A stretch of 11,528 nucleotides of DNA from Pseudomonadota bacterium (GTDB lineage Bacteria > Pseudomonadota > Alphaproteobacteria > Sphingomonadales > Sphingomonadaceae): positions 1 to 11,528 of the forward strand of contig JAEWCW010000011.1 in NCBI GenBank assembly GCA_023390415.1, written 5' to 3'. The notes beneath the pieces were generated by a model. The model made no database searches. It was not told the origin of the DNA and saw only the letters and a program-made list of their open reading frames with translations. Shown in pieces: positions 6,051 through 11,528 of the stretch. The stretch's first letter is position 1. Every line of letters begins with the position of its first letter. The position numbers and the translations under genes were made by a program.

Positions 6051-6622
6051 TGACCCGCTTTACCGTGAACGGCCAGGCCGTCCACTACCGGCTCGATCCC
6101 GAAACGCCCCTGCTCTGGGCGCTCCGCGACGCGTCCAACCTCACCGGCACCAAATATGGCTGCGGAACCGGCCATTGCGGCGCCTGCATCGTCCATGTCG
6201 ACGGCCGCGCCGTGCCGAGCTGCCGGGTGCCGATCGGGACGATCGAGGGCGCCGTGGTGACGACCATCGAGGGCCTGTCGGCGGACCGCTCCCACCCGGT
6301 CCAGCAGGCATGGGCGGCCGAATCGGTCTCGCAATGCGGATTCTGCCAGCCGGGCATGATCATGGCCGCGGCCGCGCTCGTCGACCGCGGCACCTCGCCA
6401 AGCGAGTCCGAGATCGATTCGATCGCGCTGATCTGCCGCTGCGGCACCTATCCCAGGGCGCGCGAGGCCATCCGCCGTGCCGTCCGAATCCGGAGCGGAC
6501 AGCAGCAGGCGAGCGGCGCCGCGCCGCCGCCGCGAATCGATCCCGCCGAAGCCGCACGCCAGGCGCCCTCGCTGAGGCCGGCGCCAAATCGTCGCGAACC
6601 GCGCCAAACCACTGAAAAATGA
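6050..6622 (+). CDS. [2Fe-2S] subunit of the xanthine dehydrogenase/CoxS/IorA type, no partner nearby
   Basis: Small iron-sulfur electron-transfer protein that in known systems passes electrons from a molybdopterin hydroxylase subunit. The N-terminal plant-type ferredoxin domain holds C38, C43, C46 and C58 (YGCGTGHCGACIVH...SC). The C-terminal all-helical domain holds C96 and C99 (QCGFCQPGM) and C129 and C131 (CRCGTY), so both cluster sites are complete. The usual length is about 150-160 residues; this one is 190, with an extra Ala/Pro/Arg/Gln-rich tail from about 147. No molybdopterin or FAD subunit lies within the window; the next gene is an rcnB-like gene. The start is the ATG at 6050, with TAAGG about 11 bases upstream. 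The partner may be encoded elsewhere, or the protein may serve another oxidoreductase. Confidence 0.9.
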   Translation: MTRFTVNGQAVHYRLDPETPLLWALRDASNLTGTKYGCGTGHCGACIVHVDGRAVPSCRVPIGTIEGAVVTTIEGLSADRSHPVQQAWAAESVSQCGFCQPGMIMAAAALVDRGTSPSESEIDSIALICRCGTYPRAREAIRRAVRIRSGQQQASGAAPPPRIDPAEAARQAPSLRPAPNRREPRQTTEK

Positions 6623-6648
6623 GAAGCTTTCTGGCACCTGACGGCGCA

Positions 6649-6664
6649 GTTCAGCTTCCGCTCA
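6649..6664 (+). promoter_or_regulatory. Candidate direct-repeat operator upstream of the rcnB-like gene
   Basis: GTTCA (6649-6653) and GCTCA (6660-6664) are repeated with an 11-base period, the spacing typical of tandem binding by OmpR-family response regulators. An imperfect inverted partner, CTGA, lies at 6638-6641. The half sites are short, so this is suggestive only. Confidence 0.25.
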
Positions 6665-6699
6665 TCCTGCCGGGCGCACTCCCCGTCTCATGGCGGTCG

Positions 6700-6714
6700 C
6701 TTGCCGCCGGCAAG
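6700..6714. repeat. Perfect inverted repeat before the rcnB-like ribosome site
   Basis: CTTGCC (6700-6705) and GGCAAG (6709-6714) flank GCC, ending 4 bases before the AGGAG ribosome site at 6719-6723. It could be a repressor operator or an RNA hairpin controlling initiation. Confidence 0.45.
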
Positions 6715-6730
6715 TGTCAGGAGTGGTGGA

Positions 6731-7603
6731 ATGCGTAAAGCATTGATTGGAGTTCTTCTCGCGGCGACCGCCGCGATCCCGGCGGCAGCCCAGGCCCAGG
6801 ACGGCCAGAGCGAGCGCCAGCAGCGTGCTGCCCAGCGCTACGAGCGCCTGGAGCAGCGCAACCAGCAGCGTTACGAGCAGCGGCAGCAGCGCCAGGAAGC
6901 GCGCACGCAGAGCAGCGAGCAGGCGCCCGCGGCACGTCCGCAGCGCGCCGAGCGTGCGCCGGTTGCAAGCGCCCAGCGTCAGCCGCGCGGCGAAGGCGGC
7001 GGCTGGCGCGGCCAGCGTGATTCCGCCGAGCGCCAGCAGGCGCCGCAGGCCCAGACCCAGCAGCAGCAGCGGCAGGGCTGGGGAGGCCGCGGCGGCCGTG
7101 ACGGCAGCTGGCAGGGCCGCCAGCGGACGCCTTCGCAGACCGAGCAGGCTTGGCAGGGCGACCGCAACGATCCGCGGATGGAGGAGCATCGCCGGCGCTA
7201 CGAGCGGCTCGAGCGGCAGAACCAGCGCGAGTGGCAGGGCGGCGAGCGCCGCGACGACCGCCGCGACTGGCGCAATGACCGCAACGACCGGCGCTGGGAC
7301 CGTAGCGGATGGCGCAACGACAATCGCTACGATTGGCAGCGCTGGCGCTATTCGAACCGGAACCTCTACCGGCTCCAGCCTTATTACGCGCCGTATCGCA
7401 ACTACCGCTATTCGCGCTTTTCGATCGGCCTGATCATCGACCGGATATTCTGGGATCAGCGCTACTGGATCGGCGATCCGTGGCAGTACCGCCTCCCCGA
7501 TCCGGGCCCGGGCTACCAGTGGGTGCGTTATTATAACGACGTCATCCTGGTCGACACCTGGAGCGGCGAAGTGGTCGACGTGATCTACGACTTCTTCTGG
7601 TAA
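6731..7603 (+). CDS. RcnB-family exported protein with a long Gln/Arg-rich region
   Basis: A 290-residue periplasmic protein. Residues 1-22 form a signal peptide (MRKALIGVLLAATAAIPAAA core, likely cleavage after AQA). Residues 24 to about 205 are low complexity: first Gln/Arg/Glu-rich, then Gly/Gln/Arg, then Asn/Asp/Arg/Trp-rich with NDRNDRRWDR. A Tyr/Arg-rich stretch (about 205-235) leads into the conserved C-terminal domain, with WQYRLPDPGPGYQWVRYYND and VVDVIYDFFW, which matches the RcnB domain. E. coli RcnB is a small periplasmic protein in nickel and cobalt homeostasis, but many alphaproteobacterial members are uncharacterised, so a metal role here is inference. The ATG at 6731 is fixed by AGGAG 7 bases upstream and by the signal peptide. 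No rcnA efflux gene is adjacent. A strong terminator follows. Confidence 0.85.
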   Translation: MRKALIGVLLAATAAIPAAAQAQDGQSERQQRAAQRYERLEQRNQQRYEQRQQRQEARTQSSEQAPAARPQRAERAPVASAQRQPRGEGGGWRGQRDSAERQQAPQAQTQQQQRQGWGGRGGRDGSWQGRQRTPSQTEQAWQGDRNDPRMEEHRRRYERLERQNQREWQGGERRDDRRDWRNDRNDRRWDRSGWRNDNRYDWQRWRYSNRNLYRLQPYYAPYRNYRYSRFSIGLIIDRIFWDQRYWIGDPWQYRLPDPGPGYQWVRYYNDVILVDTWSGEVVDVIYDFFW

Positions 7604-7618
7604 GAGGTCCGATCGGCA

Positions 7619-7660
7619 AAAGGCCCGGGGCGCCCGAAACAGGCGCCCCGGGCTTTTGTC
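7619..7660 (+). terminator. Strong intrinsic terminator after the rcnB-like gene
   Basis: GCCCGGGGCGCC (7623-7634) and GGCGCCCCGGGC (7642-7653) form a perfect 12-bp stem with a 7-base loop. It is flanked by AAA upstream and TTTTGTCTT downstream, so the stem can extend by A-U pairs into the U-tract. It starts 16 bases after the TAA and separates this gene from the amidohydrolase gene. Confidence 0.92.
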
Positions 7661-7719
7661 TTGAAATAACCGCGCTCCCTGGCCCATTGCTTGGGCGACA
7701 AAGCCTGGGGGTGCCGCCG

Positions 7720-8994
7720 ATGCTGAGCCGTCTTCTCCTCGTTCTGATCGCTCTGGTCGCCCTTCCCGCGACGGCGACCGCGGAGACCCTGGTCGTCCAC
7801 GCCGGACGCCTGATCACCGACGCCTCGCAGCGCCCGCGTGGCCCCTCCACCATCACCATCGTCGACGGGCGGATCACCGCCATCGCCGACGGGCTCCAGC
7901 CGGCACCGGCCGGCGCGCGGCTGATCGACCAATCGCGCAACACCGTCCTTCCAGGCCTGATCGACATGCACGTCCATCTTTCGGGCGATCCAGGCGGCGA
8001 CTTCTGGCGCGAGGCGGTCGAGCCCGACGAATGGTGGACGCTGATCGGGGTCAAGAACGCCCGCACCACCGTCCGCGCCGGCTTCACCACCGTGCGCGAC
8101 CTCGGCTCCCCGCCCCATGTCGGCTTCGTCCTCTCGCGCGGCACCGCGGAAGGGATCATCGTCGGCCCGCGCATCGTCGCCTCGGGCCCGGCCATCTCGA
8201 TCATCGGCGGTCATGGCGACGTCAACGGCTTCCGGCCGGAGGTCAACCGGGTGCTGTCGGTCGACAATACCTGCACCGGGCCGATCGAATGCGCCGCGCG
8301 CGTGCGCGAATTCGCTCGTGCGGGCGCGCGGGTGATCAAATTCACTGCCACGGGCGGGGTCCTCTCCCAGCAGGCGCGAGGGCTCGAGGCGCATTTCACC
8401 GAGGAGGAGATGCGCGCGATCGTCACCACCGCCCATTCGCTCGGACTCAGGGTCGCCGCCCACGCCCATGGCGCGCGCGGGATCGAGACGGCCGCACGGG
8501 CTGGAGTCGATTCGATCGAGCACGGCACCTTCGCCGATGCCGCGGCGCTCCAGGCGATGCGCGCCTCGGGAAGCGTGATGGTGCCGACCATGCTCGCCCT
8601 CGTCGGCGTGAGCGAAGGGCTGGGCCGCGGAATCTACACGCCGACCGTCGAGGCCAAGATCCGCGAGACTCTGGACCATCTCGGCCGCGCTGGCCGCGCC
8701 GCCCGCCAGGCCGGGGTCACGATCGTCTTCGGCACCGATGCCGGGGTCTTCGCGCACGGCCGCAACGCGCAGGAATTCGGATTGATGGTCGACCGGCTCG
8801 GAATGTCGCCCGCCGAGGCAATCGCCGCCGCCACCACTGGCGCCGCACGCTTGCTCGACATGGAGAATGAGATCGGCCGGATCGCGCCGGGCTATTCGGC
8901 GGACCTGATCGCAGTCGAGGGCGATCCGCTCCAGGACGTGCGCCGGCTGGAGCATGTGTCGTTCGTGATGGCGCGGGGGCGGGTCATCGAGTGA
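7720..8994 (+). CDS. Exported metal-dependent amidohydrolase (prolidase-like group)
   Basis: A 424-residue amidohydrolase-superfamily protein with a signal peptide (1-21, MLSRLLLVLIALVALPATAT then AE), so it probably acts in the periplasm. The metal-site residues are visible in order: H84 and H86 (GLIDMHVHL), K207 as the likely carboxylated lysine (VIKFTATGGV), H248 in AAHAHG, H268 in SIEHGTF and D340 in FGTDAGVF. This pattern and the QARGLEAHFTEEEMRAIV segment fit the Met-dependent hydrolase/Xaa-Pro or Xaa-Arg dipeptidase-like group. Members of that group hydrolyse N-acyl amino acids or dipeptides, and the substrate cannot be read here. The ATG at 7720 is chosen for GGGGG 8 bases upstream and for the signal peptide. 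The stop overlaps the next gene by 4 bases (GTGA). Confidence 0.9.
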   Translation: MLSRLLLVLIALVALPATATAETLVVHAGRLITDASQRPRGPSTITIVDGRITAIADGLQPAPAGARLIDQSRNTVLPGLIDMHVHLSGDPGGDFWREAVEPDEWWTLIGVKNARTTVRAGFTTVRDLGSPPHVGFVLSRGTAEGIIVGPRIVASGPAISIIGGHGDVNGFRPEVNRVLSVDNTCTGPIECAARVREFARAGARVIKFTATGGVLSQQARGLEAHFTEEEMRAIVTTAHSLGLRVAAHAHGARGIETAARAGVDSIEHGTFADAAALQAMRASGSVMVPTMLALVGVSEGLGRGIYTPTVEAKIRETLDHLGRAGRAARQAGVTIVFGTDAGVFAHGRNAQEFGLMVDRLGMSPAEAIAAATTGAARLLDMENEIGRIAPGYSADLIAVEGDPLQDVRRLEHVSFVMARGRVIE

Positions 8995-9659
8995 GCACGA
9001 CCTCGCAGGACTATCGGGTCGCAGTCGGCGACTTCGTGCGCGCCCGGCTGTCGGGCCTCGCCAACGCCTTCCGGATGCCGGTCTCGCAAGCCGATCTCTA
9101 TGTCGTGCGCGACGTGCTGACCCCCGACGAATGCGCCGGTCTGATCGCATTGATCGACGACGGCCGCTTCCCCTCGGGAATCCTCTCCGACGCGCCCGAT
9201 CCGGAATTCCGGACCAGCGAGAGCTGCAATCTCGATCCCCGCGACCCGCTCGTTGCCCGAGTCGAAGCGAAGATCAACCGGGTCACCGGGCTCCAGCCCG
9301 AACATGGCGAGACCGTCCAGGGCCAGCGCTACGCGGTCGGCCAGCAGTTCAAGCCGCACCACGATTTCTTCTATACCGACCAAGGCTATTACAAGGCCGA
9401 GGCGGAGACGGGCGGGCAGCGCACCTGGACCGCAATGGCGTTCCTCAACGTGCCCGAGGAAGGCGGCCAGACCGCCTTCCCCGAGCTCGATCTGAAGATC
9501 GCGCCGCGCGCCGGAAACCTGCTCGTCTGGAACAATATGGACGCGGACGGCGAGCCGAACCGATTCACGCTTCACCAGGGCATGCCGGTGATCGCGGGCG
9601 TCAAATATGTCATCACCAAATGGTATCGCGAACGGCCCTGGGGACGGCCTTCGCGCTGA
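8991..9659 (+). CDS. 2-oxoglutarate/Fe(II)-dependent oxygenase, prolyl 4-hydroxylase-like
   Basis: A 222-residue soluble dioxygenase with the P4Hc domain. Iron ligands are H123 and D125 (HHD, HxD motif) and H195. K205, exactly ten residues after H195, is the expected 2-oxoglutarate-binding lysine. The motifs QQFKPHHDFF, FLNVPEEGGQTAFP and GNLLVWNN are typical of bacterial prolyl 4-hydroxylase homologues, which hydroxylate proline or peptide substrates and release succinate and CO2. No signal peptide is seen, so it should be cytosolic, unlike its operon partner. The GTG at 8991 overlaps the amidohydrolase stop, and the two are probably co-translated. The substrate is unknown. About 80 bases separate it from the next gene, with no clear terminator. 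Confidence 0.92.
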   Translation: MSTTSQDYRVAVGDFVRARLSGLANAFRMPVSQADLYVVRDVLTPDECAGLIALIDDGRFPSGILSDAPDPEFRTSESCNLDPRDPLVARVEAKINRVTGLQPEHGETVQGQRYAVGQQFKPHHDFFYTDQGYYKAEAETGGQRTWTAMAFLNVPEEGGQTAFPELDLKIAPRAGNLLVWNNMDADGEPNRFTLHQGMPVIAGVKYVITKWYRERPWGRPSR

Positions 9660-9681
9660 CGTCTCTCGTGAAAAGGGGCGA

Positions 9682-9708
9682 TTGCGGAGACCCTCTGCGC
9701 TGTATTAT
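9682..9708 (+). promoter_or_regulatory. Possible promoter for the DUF885 gene
   Basis: TTGCGG (9682-9687) and TATTAT (9703-9708) are separated by 15 bases, short of the ideal 17. The -10 is good and lies in a locally AT-rich patch. Transcription would start near 9715, leaving a leader of about 27 bases with GTGGGGA before the ATG at 9742. Confidence 0.4.
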
Positions 9709-9741
9709 GCATCTCGCACACCAGAGTGGGGACCTCAGATC

Positions 9742-11528
9742 ATGAACCGCCGCGCCGCCTTGCTTGCCGCCTTCCTCGTTTCCGCATGCGCGACGGCCGC
9801 GCCGGAGACCGCGCCGCCGCCAGCGGCCGCCGCCTCAGCGGCTCCGGCCGCTGCGCAGGAGAGCCCCGGCGAGCGGCTCCGCCGGCTGTTCCACGAGAGC
9901 GACGAGGCGTCGCTTCGCCGCAATCCGCTGCAGGGCATCTTCCGCGGCGACTATCGCTATGCCGACCGGCTCGGCGACTTCCTGACCGACGCCTATTTCG
10001 ATGCCGAGCGCGCGGCGGGCCGGCAGGATCTCGCAACGCTTGCGACGATCGACCGGGCGGCGCTCAGCCCCACCGACAGGCTCGCCTACGACGTCTTCAA
10101 GTTCCAGACCGAGAACAGCCTCAAGAACCTCGAGCCCGACATGCTGGCGCTCACCGTCGTGCGGCCGATCAACCATTTCACCGGCTTCCACACATTCTAT
10201 CCGGTCTTCGCCTCCGGCCAGAGTGCGGCGCCGTTCCGCAACACCCTGGATTACGAGAACAATTTGAAGCGCCACCGCGAGTTCGTGCAGGCGTTCGACC
10301 GGGTGCTCGCCCGATTCCGCGAGGGCATGCAGTCCGGCGTGGTCGAGACCAAGCTCACCATCCGCAACGTGATCGGCCAGCTCGACACCCAGCTCGCCGC
10401 GCCGCCGGAGGAATCGCCTTATTACGGCCCGGTCAGGGAATTCCCGGAAGGCGTTCCCGAGGCCGATCGCGCGCGCCTCCGCCAAGCCCATCTCGAGATG
10501 ATCCGCGACGGCATCTATCCAGCCTATCGGCGGCTTCGCGACTTCCTCCAGAACGAGTATCTGCCTCGCGCCCGCGACGGCGTCGGACTCGTCCACATGC
10601 GCGGCGGCGACCGGCTCTATCGCGAGCTGATCGAGGACAATACCACACTGCCGCTGGGCGCCGAGGAGGTCCACCAGCTCGGCCTCAGCGAGGTTGCCCG
10701 AATCCGGCGCGAGATGGACTCGATCCGGACCCAGGTGGGCTTCCGCGGCACGCTCGCCCAGTTCTTCGAGCATCTGCGCACCGACCGCCGCTTCGAGCCG
10801 CGTAGCCGCGAATGGATGCGCGAGACCTATTACGACATCGGCCGCCGCGTCGATGCACGCATCGGCGAGCTCTTCTCGACGCTGCCGCGCACCCGGCTCG
10901 AGATCCGCGAGGTCGAGGCCTTCCGCGAGCGCAACGAGGCCGGCGGCTCCTATCAAAGCGGGACTCCGGACGGCTCGCGCCCGGGCGTCTTCTATTACAA
11001 TGCGTACGACCTGCCCTCGCGCCGGACCTTCGGGATGGAGACCCTCTATCTGCACGAGGGCGCGCCGGGGCACCATTTCCAGATCAGCCTCGCCCAGGAG
11101 AATGAGGCGCTGCCCTCGTTCATGCGCTTCGGCGGCAACACCGCCTTCGTCGAGGGCTGGGCGCTCTACGCCGAGACCTTGTGGGACGAGCTCGGCATGG
11201 AGACCGATCCGTACCAACGCTTCGGCGGGCTCAACGACGAGATGCTGCGCGCGATGCGCCTCGTCGTCGACACCGGGATCCACGCCAAGGGTTGGACCCG
11301 CGAGCAGGCGATCCGCTACATGCTCGACAATAGCGGGATGAGCGAGACCGAGGTCGTCGCCGAGGTCGAGCGCTACATCGCCATCCCCGGGCAGGCGCTC
11401 GCCTACAAGATCGGCCAGCTGAAGATCCTGGAGCTTCGCGCCCGCGCCGAGCAGGCGCTCGGGCCGCGCTTCGACATCCGCCAGTTCCACGAGCAGGTGC
11501 TGATGACCGGCGCGCTTCCGCTGCCCGT
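9742..11528 (+). CDS. DUF885 family lipoprotein, C-terminus cut by the window edge
   Basis: The frame from the ATG at 9742 stays open to the right edge (595 full codons). The N-terminus MNRRAALLAAFLVSAC is a lipoprotein signal with C16 as the lipidated cysteine (VSAC lipobox), followed by an Ala/Pro-rich linker to about residue 40. The rest matches the DUF885 family: DRLAYDVF, the central RPINHFTGFHTF stretch, YLHEGAPGHHFQ (H438, E439, H444, H445) and FVEGWALYAE (E471). The last two are the family's conserved, metallopeptidase-like motifs. A metal-dependent peptidase role is plausible but unproven. Family members usually run about 580-620 residues, so probably only some 10-25 residues are missing. 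No stop or frameshift is seen. Its neighbours, an amidohydrolase and a hydroxylase, suggest peptide or amide catabolism. Confidence 0.88.
   Translation, partial: MNRRAALLAAFLVSACATAAPETAPPPAAAASAAPAAAQESPGERLRRLFHESDEASLRRNPLQGIFRGDYRYADRLGDFLTDAYFDAERAAGRQDLATLATIDRAALSPTDRLAYDVFKFQTENSLKNLEPDMLALTVVRPINHFTGFHTFYPVFASGQSAAPFRNTLDYENNLKRHREFVQAFDRVLARFREGMQSGVVETKLTIRNVIGQLDTQLAAPPEESPYYGPVREFPEGVPEADRARLRQAHLEMIRDGIYPAYRRLRDFLQNEYLPRARDGVGLVHMRGGDRLYRELIEDNTTLPLGAEEVHQLGLSEVARIRREMDSIRTQVGFRGTLAQFFEHLRTDRRFEPRSREWMRETYYDIGRRVDARIGELFSTLPRTRLEIREVEAFRERNEAGGSYQSGTPDGSRPGVFYYNAYDLPSRRTFGMETLYLHEGAPGHHFQISLAQENEALPSFMRFGGNTAFVEGWALYAETLWDELGMETDPYQRFGGLNDEMLRAMRLVVDTGIHAKGWTREQAIRYMLDNSGMSETEVVAEVERYIAIPGQALAYKIGQLKILELRARAEQALGPRFDIRQFHEQVLMTGALPLP

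Noticed and set aside
6780..7320. Apparent short DNA repeats (CAGCAGC, CGCCAGC, GCAACGACC)
   Set aside because: They reflect Gln/Arg and Asn/Asp codons in the low-complexity part of the rcnB-like protein, not a CRISPR or tandem repeat array; unit length and spacing are irregular.
7661..7690. Possible promoter TTGAAA for the amidohydrolase gene
   Set aside because: The -35 is good, but no acceptable -10 lies at 16-18 bases; the hexamers there are CCATTG-like, so I did not list it.
7585..9150. 521-codon minus-strand frame across the amidohydrolase gene
   Set aside because: It runs antisense to a gene with all metal-site residues conserved and crosses the strong terminator after the rcnB-like gene.
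9835..11490. Long open frame on the minus strand across the DUF885 gene
   Set aside because: It is a GC-rich shadow of a strongly supported plus-strand gene, and its predicted product shows no recognisable family motif.

Overview
The window is ordinary chromosomal DNA of a high-GC alphaproteobacterium, most likely a sphingomonad (Sphingomonadaceae or a close relative). The case rests on the pyrE-pdxJ-acpS-lepB order, the long GC-rich frames, an RcnB-type Q/R-rich exported protein, and a combination of exported amidohydrolase and DUF885 lipoprotein that is common in that group. This assignment is an inference from gene content; no 16S or other marker is present. I see no CRISPR array, insertion sequence, prophage, tRNA or rRNA.

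Layout. Positions 1-118 (-) hold the first 39 codons of an exported protein that runs off the left edge, with a good sigma70-like promoter at 190-218. Positions 313-4034 (+) form a tight operon: pyrE (pyrimidine synthesis), pdxJ (vitamin B6 synthesis), acpS (acyl carrier protein activation), lepB (signal peptidase I) and an AI-2E/PerM-type membrane protein. The first four are joined by 4-base stop/start overlaps with GTG, GTG and TTG starts. The operon ends in a strong bidirectional hairpin at 4042-4073 that also serves the convergent leftward genes. Positions 4099-6017 (-) hold a membrane-anchored FKBP-type prolyl isomerase, rpsU (ribosomal protein bS21) and an enoyl-CoA hydratase-fold protein whose acidic residues match delta3,5-delta2,4-dienoyl-CoA isomerase.

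Positions 6050-11528 are rightward again. They hold an isolated two-cluster [2Fe-2S] subunit of the xanthine dehydrogenase/CoxS/IorA type with no molybdenum subunit beside it, an RcnB-family exported protein followed by a textbook terminator, an exported metal-dependent amidohydrolase overlapping a prolyl-4-hydroxylase-like 2-oxoglutarate/Fe(II) oxygenase, and a DUF885 lipoprotein cut by the right edge.

How the genes work together. The first operon is housekeeping. It links nucleotide, cofactor and lipid-carrier supply with protein secretion, which is a common alphaproteobacterial arrangement, although the rnc-era pair that often follows lepB is absent. The right-hand block of amidohydrolase, oxygenase and DUF885 protein looks like an accessory peptide or amide catabolism neighbourhood, but no substrate can be read from the sequence.

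I found no convincing undescribed system. The points most worth a second look are the orphan [2Fe-2S] subunit with its unusual tail, the repeats upstream of the rcnB-like gene, the structured rpsU leader, and the consistent non-ATG starts at overlapping gene junctions.
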